DNA of 64,000 bases from the NCBI GenBank assembly GCA_026119935.1, contig JALRMH010000009.1:744001-808000 (forward strand), in the 5' to 3' direction. This stretch comes from Endothia cerciana (lineage: Eukaryota > Ascomycota > Sordariomycetes > Diaporthales > Cryphonectriaceae). The notes below the pieces were generated by a model. It made no database searches and had not been told where the DNA came from. It was given only the letters and a program-made list of their open reading frames with translations. Position numbers and translations under genes: made by a program. Positions 1-11,180 of this stretch are shown one piece after another; positions within the stretch are counted from its first letter, which is position 1; each line of letters begins with the position of its first letter.

Positions 1-65
1 GTACGTGGAGCATCTCTCCTCTTGGTAGACTGGAGGCGATTGTATAAACTGACTTTCACTCACCA

Positions 66-322
66 GGTACGCCATAACCCTGCGCGGTAAGGACTACTGC
101 TTGATTGGACCGCAGGATGGTGGATCTGAGGGCCCATACATTCTCGGCGATACCTTCATGAACAACGTCGTCACGGTATTCGATATTGGCGCCAGTGAGA
201 TCCGGTTTGCGGAGCACATCTACTAGATCATTCTGAAGACAAGATTGAAATAGTGTAGGGAGATGGATAAACCAAGAATGTTCTGGGCCGGAAAATAGGG
301 CCTCAAGCACTACCAAACACAT
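66..322 (-). other. Possible exon of an unrecognised gene at the window edge
   Basis: A minus-strand reading frame is open here and ends at a plausible splice donor (CCTG|GTGAGT in minus sense, near 66), so it could be an internal exon of a gene continuing past position 1. The encoded stretch looks protein-like, with segments such as DLTGANIEYRDDVVHEG and VVLTAQGYGVPG. I do not recognise the family, no ATG in good context was established, and a chance open frame cannot be excluded. Confidence 0.3.
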
Positions 323-1698
323 TCTGGAGAAGGGAGAACAGCTCCGAGCCGACCCTAGGAACGCAAGCTCCCACTGTTAAGGCTGTGCATATGCGCAATA
401 GTTCCGGCAGTCCATGAAGGAAACCTTGCAAGTCCCAGTCAACAAATACCCGAAGTTGTATGTTTCTGGTCTAGTGGTATTAGCCGTCGCGCCCTTCTGT
501 GATCTTACACATTTTGACGAGAAATTGCTGTTATAGCTGCCGAATTCGGCTAGCGCGTGTCGCCATTTTCAGGGGGCGATATCACTGCTAAGTACTTTGT
601 ACCATGCACCCTGCTCCTAACCCCAATTCCCTTATAAGTCTGGTCTGGATAGCCGCCCGCAAATTGGGATCCGGAGATTTATTTTTGTACGCTCACCCCC
701 CCCTAAACTATCTCGCAATACATACTCGCAGTTTTTCGCACTTGCTCTTTTCATTCTTCTCAGCTTGCTATCTCTTCTTGCTTAAATTTAAAGGCCTTTA
801 ATACTCAAAATTGTTCTTATAGTACGGCTTTGCTCTCTATAGCCTATAAGCAATAGCCAGCGTTCAAGCATATTCATGAAGATGCATTTTCTTGGGTCGA
901 AACGGGCAGGCGCTGTAAGTGTCGTTTGTCGTTGGAAGCATCCCTCTCTAACAACCTTCCTGCTCTGCCTGGTGATGGTGTAGGGGTGGTCAGCACAGCC
1001 TGGCCGCTCGCAACCAGAGCGGGCGCGTATCACAGCACCACCAATAGGAAAGGATTATAATCATGGGCGATGCAGTTGGACCTCTAGCCTACAGCCCCAT
1101 CGACACTTATGGCCAACAATAAACGTGATTCCGCCTTGTCGTGTGTAATTCAGGATCACATCACCCCCTGATATCCAACCAATCGGGCCCGAAGCGCGCC
1201 GGTCTTGGTTCAGACTTCGTTGGCTGCAGCCCTGAATGCAGGAGAGCGGCAGCTGCCTCCGAGATGGAGTCATCTTGAACTTCGACACGGCAGGCTGTTG
1301 ACACGAGGTCTCCTCGCTTGGCTGCAAACCACGGGCTGAAACGCCCATACAAGTGCAGTTCTGTCTGTTGGTACCCATAAGTGTTGACGGCGTCACCAGG
1401 CTCGCCTATCCCATCAATTTGATTGGCATTCTCAGCCCTCCTCCTTGGCACATTATTTGGACAGGCTTGCGCAGACAGACGCAAATCTACCTCGCCTAGC
1501 AATGTGCAACATCCCCACCACCATAAGACCGCCGTTCGACGAAGCTTATTTAGGCGTCAGTCCCTCGCTTGCCGTCCTGCTTGTCAGGGCTCAACCAGGA
1601 GCTGTCTTTTCACCTGAGTCATCTATTTCCTCTTTTCCCTTACCATCTCACGATATCTGATCACGTGATTACCTTGCTACGCCAGTTCACGTCCAACA
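323..1698. other. Intergenic, no gene seen
   Basis: Only short overlapping open frames on both strands, without family motifs or consistent splice signals. Pyrimidine-rich stretches around 690-790 resemble fungal promoter or UTR sequence. No RNA gene or transposon end was seen. Confidence 0.5.
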
Positions 1699-2862
1699 AT
1701 GTCATCCGATTCTGACTACGCAGAGCAAATTCGCGCGGCGACAACCTGGCCGGGCAGGATTTTGTCAGAAACTGGGAGTTTGCTCCTGCGCAATGCTCAG
1801 ACCTGCCGGCTGGCACCAGTAGCTTTTCTGGGAGGTATAGCACTGAGGCAGGTTGGATTCATCGCCAAAACAGCGGGAGAAGCTGTCGCTCTGGGCGTGA
1901 TTGGCGTTTCTTCGTTGTGCACGTGGGCTTTCGAAAGTCGTGAATCGAAACTTCAGCAGAGCGACCGGAGCTTCATCGAGAGCGAGCGTCGCAAAGAGAT
2001 TTTTGAAGCCGGCCAATTCCACGTTGGCATATGCGGCCAAAGTGGGAGTGGGAAGTCATCGGTTGCCAATGCTCTTCGTGGCATCAAGAATAATGACCTG
2101 GAAGCGGCGAAGACCGGAACCACGGAGACGACGACAAGTAGAACAACATACAACGCACATCAAAACATTCCCGGGATTGCTCTCCACGATATCCCAGGAG
2201 GGGGCACAAGAAGGACCCCAGCGGCGAGATACTACGATAATCAGAAGCTTTTCTTATTCGACCTGCTCCTGGTGGTGCACTCGACAAGGCTAGGTGAGGT
2301 CAGTTGAACACCGTATTCGATATATCCCAGGAAGTATTCTTACAGATTATTCTGCCGTACTAGATCGACATCGACGTTGTCAAAGCCTGCATATGCAACC
2401 AGCAGCCTTTTCTCATTGTCCGAGCACAGTCTGACACAGCTATCAGAAACATCAGCGATGATGACGGTCTTGACTCAGAGGCAGCCAAAACGCGGCACAT
2501 AAATACAGCGCTTGCTACATTGAGAACCGAGTTTGAAAGAGCTGGCATTCCGAGGAGTAATGTAGAGGTGTGCGAGGCCAGGTGAGTCACCACTGGCCCC
2601 ACTATCGCCAGGCACCCTCTGTCTATAGCCTCAGTTAGCCAGCTGTTTTTTTTCCCTCCTTTCCTTTCCTCTCTTTTCCTCTCTAGCGCAGTCAATACAG
2701 TCATTCCCATAAGAGGACATGGTGAAGTATTGCATCCTTATCAACAAGGACGCTTTGAGGAGATGTGTACTCGGGGAGGCGCAGTCTGTGATCAACGAGC
2801 TAGAACTGGTCCGTTTTCTCAGTGGCATCGCGGCCGGATTTGAAGAGGCTAATGATGGTTGA
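1699..2862 (+). CDS. IRG-like (immunity-related GTPase-like) P-loop GTPase, three exons
   Basis: This looks like a fungal relative of the interferon-inducible IRG GTPases. Exon 1 (1699-2298) has the P-loop GQSGSGKSS at about residues 113-121 and a G3-type motif HDIPGGGT where the family has DxPG. Exon 2 (2364-2581) follows a GTCAGT donor and TAG acceptor; the junction reads STRLGE/IDIDVVKA in frame, and the G4-like segment FLIVRAQSD matches the IRG pattern VRxKxD, though the usual Lys is Gln. Exon 3 is probably about 2716-2862 (YCILINKDALRRCVLGEA to a TGA), but the exon 2 to 3 phase does not close cleanly with canonical sites, so a small indel or a different acceptor is possible. N-terminal to the G domain is a hydrophobic, helix-prone stretch of about 60 residues. 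Substrates or partners cannot be read from sequence. A degraded copy is an alternative reading. Confidence 0.7.
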
Positions 2863-3359
2863 TTCACCGACCGGCCTGCACAGAGAGCAGCTGAAAAGTG
2901 TTGAATCCGTATTTCCCTTTCTACTTCTCAAGCTCGCAAGCCAAGTCCAGCTTAGATGCTCGGGCTCTGTTTTTTCTATCTACACTTCCTTCAAACATCG
3001 GAAGCTCAAGTTATGGCGACATTCTCTACTTTGGGGGGGGGGGGGGGAGGGTACCATGGCCGAGAAGACGGTCGACCTCGAGACAGTCTTCATGCAAGAC
3101 ACGGGTGCCTGTACACCAAGTATAGAGAGAGTGTGTGCAGCCATCCGGACCTGGTTCGGAACACGCGGTTTGCACACATGCATGATTTGAAAAGCGGTCG
3201 AAGCGGTCGAAGTTGGCAATATTTTTTGAACGTCGACAAATATATTGGGAGAGGAAAGAGAGATTGAAATCTAATGGGTATATCCTTTTCTCTTCGTCTG
3301 AAAAATATTCCTCGTAGCCTGCCCTTTTGATCCAGTCAATCTCCGGTATCCTCTCAGCC
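2863..3359. other. Intergenic with a poly-G tract
   Basis: No gene seen. A run of G at about 3032-3050 is one of several long homopolymers in the window and a likely place for assembly length error. The direct repeat GCGGTCGAA occurs twice at about 3193-3212. Confidence 0.5.
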
Positions 3360-6154
3360 CTAGTCCATCAGCCCTAGCTCCCTCTTCCTGTGGTCCGGCA
3401 TCGGCAGCTTCCTGTCCTTCTTCATCTCCTTCTCCCACGCCCTGGCCAGCTTGGCGCTGGCCCTGTCGGCCTCGATCTCGCGTCTCGACTTGGTCGGGTT
3501 GAACGTCTCGGCGGCCTCGCAGGCCAGCTCGCCGAGCTCGATGCCCGAGGTGACGAGCCAGGCGAACTCGGGGAAGATGGCGTCGAAGATGGCGCCGAGG
3601 ATGTCGCCGACCAGGTCGACGGTGCTGGAGCAGTCGAAATTGCCCATCTCGCCGAGCTCGAAGCCGAACTCGGCCTCGAACCACATTTTGGCGGTCTCCT
3701 GGATGCCATCGTAGAACTGGGTATCAAAGAAGCTATTGATATTGCAGAAGGTGCCATTCCCCTTGTGCTGGATGGGCACGGGCATAGGGATATCCAGCCG
3801 GCCGGCGATATCCCGCCTGGCGATGCTCTCCGTCGTATAGTCCCAGGTCTGGAGATCGCAGTTAGACCCCGAGTCGCTCGCATTAGCGCCGCGGGCGAGC
3901 ATATTGACAAAGAGGTTGAGGAAATCGGACGAGTTGTACTGCGTATCTGTCAGGTGCAGCGTAACATCGCCTTCCTGCGGCTCGCCCTTCTCTAGGAAGT
4001 CGGCCTTGCCTACAGTGACGGTGCCCGTCTCGCAGCTCGTCCAGGCGCCCTCGGAGGTCGGGGTCGGGCACAGGCTCATAACAGCATTGGAGACGCTGGT
4101 GTAGAGCGTCTCCCCTGTCATGGAGGCGACGTTGACCTTGGAGGACCCGAGCTCCATGCTGGCCACGGGGGGCTCGTAGAGGACCGCCGAGGAGCCGGCG
4201 CCTAGGGCTGCGCGTCAGCAGTCGGCATCACAGGGACCAGATCGCTCTGGCCGGCAGCACAAGGAGAGGAGGCGGGGCGGCTTACAGAAGGAGACCGGAT
4301 ACCCTGCATAGTCTTGTGTGGAGAAGGTCTCGCACTCGATCACCTTGGACGACAGGTCGGTGTAGGTGAACTGGTACTGCAGGGTGTTCTTGGTAGGCTT
4401 CGCCGTCGTCAGGGCCTGGGGAGGGAGGGTCGTCCAGGGACACAGGTCCTCCGCGCCGGAGCTGGTGGCGGTGACCGCCGAGACCATGACCCCGTTGGTG
4501 CACATGCAGCCGCCCTTGACGCCGTTGTCAGGGTCTGCGTACGGGTAGCAGGGCGGCTGGCTCGCGGTGGCCGCCGACGTCGAGGAGGACAGCGCACACG
4601 CCGCGTCCCGCTTGCTCGACCCTCCCACGCTGGCGGGCCAGGACCTGTCGACGGCCGGGCTGGTGTTGATCTCCTCCCAGACCCTCGCCCGCGCCTCAGG
4701 GCAGCCCTTGCTGCTGGTCCCGGCGTAAGGGCTGTACTGGAGAATGGAGACGCCGTTGAGCCAGTCCGGCACCCCGGCGGGCGAGCGCTTCTCACCGCTG
4801 CCGTTGTCGGTGAAGGCATCGTCGGCGCCGATGTATGGGCGGATCGTGACCGTGTTGGGCCGCACATACTTCTGCATGGCCAGCTGGAGCTGCTGGATCT
4901 GGTCCGTGTACATGAGCTTCTTCTGCTGTGATACCGATGAACTGATCACAGATGGTCAGGCTGGGCAGGTGATCCAAGGACCCGGTGTGACGAGGTGACT
5001 TACCCCGCAGCCTTGGACAGGATGTAGATGTCGCCGCCGCCGTTGCTCCTCCCAAAGGGATCGCCATACTTGGTATTGGTTTGCAAGTCAGCCAGACTTA
5101 CAAACGAGTCGGCCCCGGCCGGCGCAGGGGCCTTGAGGATGTCGGCCGCAATCGTCTTGAAGTCCGCAAGAGGCCTCGTCACGACATCGTTGTCGCCAGA
5201 GCCGTAGCGGTAGTTGAAGGAGCTGCCTCCGTTGATGTTGGTCGGCAGAGCGGACTCCCACCAGTGGCCGGCCCAGAAGCCCGAGTTGCCCTATCCCAGC
5301 TCAGCAAAGACTCTTGGGAGGCAGGGGGTGAAGATGGACCATACCACGATAAGGACACCCGTGCAGCCATGCATACCAACCATCTTGAAGTTGGTCGGCT
5401 CCTTGGGCCACGGAGTCCAGATGCCAGTTACGCCGATGGGTGTCTGCACATTCTTGCCGTCTATCTGGAGGGTGATGCTCCAGCTCTTGAGCTGGTCGTC
5501 GGACGGCACGATGCCAATGGCCTGGGTGCCGTCGCTCGACCTGATGGTCTCCATGAAGTCTTCCTGTCCGCCTGGGTTCGGCTCGGCGAGGGGCTGGGCT
5601 TCTGGCGCACGGCTCAGGAGCGTCGCGCGCGGCACATGTGCCAGCTCTGCCCTCTTGTCGACCGCACTGCCGGTCCCAGCGGCAGAACCACTTGCTGCAG
5701 AGCCACTTGCTGCAGAACCACTCCCGGCAGCACCACTTGCGGTTGAGTCGTCTGGGACGAGCGTTGTGGGGACAGAGGTGCCGATGATGACACCAGACGC
5801 CGTGATGCAGTCGGAGCATCCCGACGCCGTCGGGCCAGAAACCTCGCTGACACCTGTCTCAGATATATAAGTCTCTCTGCCGCAAGCTCACGGAACGGGC
5901 ACTGCCATCTTACTGTCACTGCCGGGGGGGCCCAGGGCGCAGAGGTTTGGAATATCGGCAGGTACTGTTCCATTCACGGTCGTGCTGGAGTTGGTAGCAG
6001 TGGACGCATCGTCCTGGGCAGAATCCGAAGTGTCCGCTACAGCCCCCGTGGTGACATTGTTTCTGGCCAGCAGCGAGTATGGGATCTCAAAGCGCAGGGC
6101 CGAGGCCGAGACGCTCAGGAGACAGACGCCCCATAGACTGTTTCTGAAAAGCAT
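3360..6154 (-). CDS. Large secreted protein with HGCTG motif, family not recognised, five exons
   Basis: Five exons join with matching phases: 6154-5914, 5853-5345, 5290-5004, 4941-4286 and 4201-3360 (introns 54-84 nt), giving 844 residues. The chosen ATG at 6154 is followed at once by a secretion signal (MLFRNSLWGVCLLSVSASA); the upstream in-frame ATG at 6217 would bury it. After the signal comes a Ser/Thr/Asn-rich linker, a low-complexity stretch of repeated SGSAA units, and a dibasic KR. Then follow PTNFKMVGMHGCTGVLIV and WAGHWWES across intron 2, a signature I recall from uncharacterised fungal secreted proteins. Further on come several Cys residues, N-glycosylation sites (NSSD, NGTF) and a charged Lys/Arg-rich tail. 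I do not know its activity; a secreted effector or cell-wall protein is only a guess. It is flanked by an IRG-like and an ankyrin gene. Confidence 0.75.
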
Positions 6155-7860
6155 GGTATCACGAGCGAGAGCCGGGTTCGAGACGCTGGCTGGTGGTGGC
6201 GACGCCGGCACGAGCAAGCAGTGGGCTCTAGGGTCGGAATGGAGGCTGGTGCGACAAGATGGGCCGGAACCAGTGAGGTGCTCCGGTAGGAGAGGACAAG
6301 TCCTCAGAAGCTTTATACATGTCCCGTCTCAAGATCCTCCGGCGCGAGGCTTACAGCCTCATCACCACCGTGGCCCGCGCCGGCCAGGGCTGCAACACCA
6401 GTGTACACTGGCCTGGCGGTCCAAAACCTCTATAATTATCCCACCAAGGCCCCCGTAGCAATGCAGACGAGGCTCCCCGCGGAAGAGGCCTGGGACAGGA
6501 TCTCTGTGCTTAAAAATACCCCATGGCGGCCGCAAGAAGTCTTCCTACCGCTCTTGTCCCTCGGGCTCTGGCAAATGCTGACTACAAACGCATGCGCACA
6601 TGGCCTTCGCTTCAAGTCGTCAGAAACAAGTAGGGAGTTCCGAACTCCGCGTCCCAACGCTGCTCCCAGCGGCCGACGTGGAATGTTATTAAAAGGCTCA
6701 GCTTGCTTGAGCTGCGGCCCGGCCCACCACCCTGTCTGGAGCTGATCTCACCATCAACATCTCTATTTAGAAGAGATTCCGCCCCCAAGGAATATGCATA
6801 TCGGCAGAGATAGAGAGGAAGGGAGTCCCTGGCCAACTAGCCTACTCCTCTGTAGGTAGTGAACTGGCCCAGGGGATCGTGCCGGGACTGAAGTTGGGAG
6901 AGGGCGACTCTGCTAGAAATGCAGCCTTGGTGCCCAAGCCAGACGGCCAGATTGTGAATCTCGCAAAGTACTTGATGGTATGTTTCCCCGGTGCGAATAC
7001 ACAGGCTGGCCCTTTCTGCCCTCGGTCGTAGCCCAGCAGAGCATTTGCTCTTTCAGGAAGATGGGCCCGGAGAATCGTTCGTAATCTCGGGAAGCTCTCA
7101 CGTAATATCAAGCGACGAACGGCGGTATCGAGATACTGCGCGGTATGTAGAGGCCATCACTAGTGAAAGCTGACGCCCGAACAAGCTTTGAGCCCCGGGT
7201 CGAAGGAAGCTGACATACATACAGCTGCGTCTGTCTGTAGTGACACACCACCGCCTCCCGAAACAAAAGTTGCTACACTTCGACTCTGACCAGTGAGGAA
7301 GGGGTCTGAGGACCGTGCCGCGTGGCTCTTGTATAATCATGGATCCTCCAGGTCTCATATATTTAATCTGAACAGCAAGGTGTTCTGTGGCTAACGTGAG
7401 ATGCAGCCAGCGAGCCCTTGTTTCAAGTGTTCAGCTAAGTACTATGTTATACTGTAATTGTCGACAGCTCAGCCCTAGCGGCACCATGGCGTCCTTTGCC
7501 AGATCGGCACATGACTTGCTTATTATGCGTGGGGGGGCTGAATTGGTGTTCCTCTGCCCCAGAACAACGTGCCGCTATTAGTTCCGCGCACGTCGCACTC
7601 TCCAAGCTGCACGCACGCGACCCTCTCTGCCCTCCCTTGGAGCCCCGACGAGAATCGTGAACGCGGCCAAGTCGCCCTTGCATCGGCCAAGCTGTGTGTG
7701 TGTGTGTGGCTCGTACGGAAACCTGGCCGGTACGTGACGGCCTCCAGCCTTGTTATTGGACATGTGACATTGCGAGTCGACTGGTCTGATTTGCCTCTAG
7801 GAAATCACTGTCACGCTGTGGCAGGCCCTACCCGCCTGCGATAGCTTCGCCGCGGAAGCG
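6155..7860. other. Intergenic region between divergent genes
   Basis: Holds the promoters of the secreted-protein gene (leftward) and the ankyrin gene (rightward). A short (GT)n run lies at about 7695-7709. Open frames here lack family motifs. No RNA gene or transposon end was recognised. Confidence 0.5.
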
Positions 7861-8960
7861 ATGGACCAGGACGCCTCCAGGGCTGCGTTTCAGGACTGCT
7901 GGACAGCCCTCGAGACGAAAGATGTCGACGCTTTCGGCGCCGAGATCGAGAGGTCGTCGGGCCGCCTGAGCACAGAGAACATGAGGGGCCTCCTGATGCA
8001 GACAATCAAGGAGGATTGGGTAGACGGCGCCCGGTATCTCCTCGGGCACGGCGCCAAGACGGACATGATAGGCCCAGTCACGCTCGCCAGGCACTGCAGG
8101 TCTGTCGCCATGCTCGAGCTCCTGTCCGAGCACGGGATGGAGTTTAGCCATCCTAAAGAAAATATCCTCCCGTAAGTATCCTGACGTTTCGTTTGTGACT
8201 TGCTGCTGCCCCCCCCCCTTCCTGCTCCTCAAGACCTGACAGAGCCAGGATGGTCCTCTTCCGCCGCGAGATCCTCGACTGGCTCCTGGACTATGGCCTC
8301 GACATCAACGGCCCCAGCAACAACATATTGTATGGCGCCAACAACAGGGTCATACGCGACAAGACCGTCGAGGTGCTCAACAGGGCCGCGGCCGCCGGGG
8401 ATATCAAGCTTTTCGACCACCTCGCCGCGCGCGGCGCAGACCCCGGACGAAGCAACGCCCTGCACAACGCCGCCGGCTCTTCACGCGGGGACCCCGCCGC
8501 CGTGATCAACCACCTGGTCGACAGATACCACCTGGACGTCAACGCCGGAGACGACTGCCACGGCCTGAACGAGATGGTAACATGGCAAACCCCCCCTGGG
8601 ACGAGCCCGCAGTACACCACGCCCCTGGTATACGCCGCCCGGGCCTCGAACGTCGCGGCGGCCGAGGGCCTGCTGCACCGCGGGGCAAGGGTTGCCGAGG
8701 CCCTCAGCGCGGCTGTCGTTAAGAAGAACGCGCAGCTCGTGGGCCTTCTCCTCGACCACGGGGCGGACCCGTCGCGGGGCCTGGCGGCGGCTGTCGTGCA
8801 GGGTTTTGTCGAGGGCGCGCGGCTGTGCCTGGAGCACGGCGCTGATGTTGCGAGAGGCGAAGAAGAGAACAGGTTTGTTGCAGGACTCGGTGGTGCGTAT
8901 GCGGGCATGAGCAGCGAGATGAGAGCTCTGCTGGATGACCACAAATCATCGAGCGATTGA
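7861..8960 (+). CDS. Ankyrin-repeat protein, two exons
   Basis: Exon 1 (7861-8171) and exon 2 (8249-8960) join at a GTAAGT donor and CAG acceptor with phase 2 closing to a Pro codon, giving 340 residues. Degenerate ankyrin units are visible throughout: ARYLLGHGAKTDMIG, MLELLSEHGMEF, LDWLLDYGLDINGPS, LFDHLAARGADPGRSNALHNAA, TTPLVYAARASNVAAAEGLL, LVGLLLDHGADPSRG and GARLCLEHGADVARG. There is no extra catalytic or DNA-binding domain, so it is a pure repeat scaffold for protein-protein contacts. GC content and codon use are like those of the conserved genes further on. The product is small for a fungal ankyrin protein, but the ends look complete. A related tail fragment lies at 45994-46146. Confidence 0.85.
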
Positions 8961-9397
8961 GTGGTTATGGTTGTATTTCTATAGTATAGATCCAAGGCAT
9001 CCGAATCGCAGAGATCACGCACAATTCCTTTTCCTGTCTTGCAGGCCAGTGGCAGCCTCAATAAATTGACCAGGTGATTCAGGAGAAGATACTCGCTGTG
9101 GTAAGCAAACGACAGGCCTCTACTCATTTCTGCAACTATCAATACTATTACTTTGTTGTACAATTATAAGAAGGCCCCTCCTTGTTCAGGTCTCCTTCAA
9201 ACAGTAAATTGCCTCCTTGCTTTCCATTATTATCTGCTCTCTGAGCAGGTTTGAAACAGCCTATTGATCTTCTCATGCAAACGCTCTCAAATCTACATTA
9301 ATTATGCTTATCTAGCTCATTATACCAAAGGGAACTGGAACCCTTTCCCCCAAAGATTCATTATTCCAAATCAGATCAGCATTGACGCCTGCTACTA

Positions 9398-9790
9398 TCA
9401 AGTCTGTCCAACACGTATCTGGGCCTCTCTTCCACGTCGACCCTTCGCCTTATCGCCCAGCCCCTCCCCCTCCGACTCCTCGGCCTCGGACCGGTCGTCC
9501 TTAGCGACGCCCAGCACCACGAAGCGATACGCGCTGCGGAAGAGACAGTACAGCCAGAAAAGATTGGGGGCCTGCAGCCCTGCCAGCAGCCCAAAAATAA
9601 CGACCTGCGAGATGCGGCACTTGTACTGCCCTGCGGCCCAGTCGAGCTCAAAGAGCCCGACCGCGGCGAATTCGGTAGGAAGAGAGTAGAGAACCCGCAA
9701 ATAGATATAATAGCGCGCAAGTAGATCCAGCAGGCCGTGCAGAGGGCGTATACGGGGGCCTGGAGGCTGCTTTGCGCGTAGTTGAGCGAT
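9398..9790 (-). pseudogene. Ceramide synthase (TLC/Lag1 domain) fragment, broken
   Basis: The C-terminal part of a TLC-domain ceramide synthase is recognisable. One frame reads VYALCTACWIYLRA (family: a WxYLRHYxNLRIL-like segment). A second frame continues with YLRVLYSLPTEFAAVGLFELDW, then QYKCRISQ, then LQAPNLFWLYCLFRSAYRFV and an acidic tail with DDRSEAEESEGE, like fungal Lag1/Lac1 proteins that acylate sphingoid bases in the ER. Everything before about the last 130 residues is missing, including the catalytic His-His region, and a frameshift near 9720 separates the two segments. It is therefore a 5'-truncated relic of a gene whose working copy should lie elsewhere. Confidence 0.7.
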
Positions 9791-10599
9791 TTTACAACCT
9801 AGCAACCACTTCCTATCAGCTTCTTATCTTCCCGGGTCTTATTTCTCTCTTATATCTCCTGATCTCACGCAGAAGAGAGCTTGGTGATGCCCTATTAAGG
9901 GCGAAAAAAAGGGCGGAAGGGCTAGCAGATATACCGCGAGAAGGCTATTGCTAATATTGTAGGTTACGAAAATAGCTGTCAGGGCTTGTGTGCGTGAGCG
10001 CAGTAGTAGTTGGTGGCCCCTGCGGGCCCTGGCAGCGGACTAGGGCCCTGGGGCGTCTTACCAGGGTCCATAACGCGGCGCTATGCCCGATAGAGCAGGA
10101 TGCCCAAACCGGATGTGGCGACAGCAGGTTCTCGATTACAGGAGGAAGACAACGTAATAACGGGATTGGGGCCGGGAGTTGCCTCCTCGCCTCTGCGACG
10201 CTCTTCAATCTATGCCAAAGTCTTGGCAGATACTTAAGCCATCTTCAGTGCTCTTCTCCCACAGGATCCCGTCGATACTTCATTGTTACAAGCCTGGCAG
10301 ACAGGGCGAGGATCATGTGATCTGGGCACGCCACTGGAGAGACCTCTTTACCAATAGGTTGTGGTTGTGCTGGGGTATTTTGGGCAGTGCCACCTGCCCT
10401 AGGTGGCCAGTCTCATTCGGGGTGTTCTGTAGGAAATGCATATGCAAAAAGACTCTTGAAAATTCAGTTCTACTGGGCGCCTTTGTCCAGTGCTTGGATG
10501 AGCCACCCCTTCGGTATGAAATAATGTCCTTTGTCCTCGTTCGAATCGACATGGCTTGCAACTTTGCAAATGCGTTGCAAAGCCATTGGGTTACCAAGA
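9791..10599. other. Intergenic, nothing recognised
   Basis: No gene, RNA or repeat supported. The left part may hold further unrecognisable debris of the ceramide synthase copy. Confidence 0.45.
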
Positions 10600-11180
10600 A
10601 TTGAAGGAGAAAAGATGGGCTGATGGTAAATGTGAGCACCGCATTGGTTGCATTTTCGATGAGCCCACCGAGAGCAACGCCCTCAAAATCCAGCTCAGCC
10701 GCATAGGATGGCTGGATTTCACCGCCCATCCCAAGGCAAGTGATCCTCCGAGGTAGCTCCACATTGCATACTTGGCGTCAAGTGAGAGGCTAATGAAATT
10801 AGGGGGCGCACCAAGATAAACCGCCTGCACGGGGTCAGGCGTAGCGTATGCAGCTTGTAAGCCAGAGGGAAAAGCACATTTAAGATCTTCGTAGTCGGGA
10901 GACACGACCAGTAGCCTCTGTCCAAACCTGTTGTAATCTGCTAGGATCGACACTGGTGAGCGAGATATTGAACGGTTGGCTGGCATGGGAACAACGAAGC
11001 GTAACAGTATCCACAACGGCCGTATTATGTACTGCTGCTTGTAATCGATAAGTCGGGCCATCATTGACGTTGACACTATCGAACACCGTATGCTACAAGC
11101 ACCTTACCGAATTTACGTTGTCCGGGACGATAGCCGTAATCACGGCAGCGACATGATTTTCGTAGGCGGTCTTGAGTCCA
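10600..11180 (-). pseudogene. Secretory lipase (LIP family) relic
   Basis: Scattered in three minus frames is the order of segments expected for a fungal secretory lipase of the LIP family: ITAIVPDNVNS, then DSVNVNDGPTYRLQAAVH, then LLVVSPDYEDLKCAFPSGLQ, then SLDAKYAMWSYLGGSLALGWA, then EIQPSYAAELDFEGVALGGL followed by a poorly conserved stretch. In the intact family the pentapeptide around the nucleophile is GYSGG; here it reads SYLGG, so the nucleophilic Ser is gone. At least two frameshifts are needed to connect the segments, including one directly after the nucleophile region. No signal peptide or C-terminal half is recognisable. It is a dead copy. Confidence 0.7.

Noticed and set aside
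3271..5746. Long open frames on the plus strand opposite the secreted-protein gene
   Set aside because: They are antisense shadows of GC-rich exons; they have low-complexity Leu/Arg/Gly composition and no splice or family evidence.
8291..9163. 290-codon minus-strand frame opposite the ankyrin gene
   Set aside because: Antisense to clear ankyrin repeats; biased composition and no motif.
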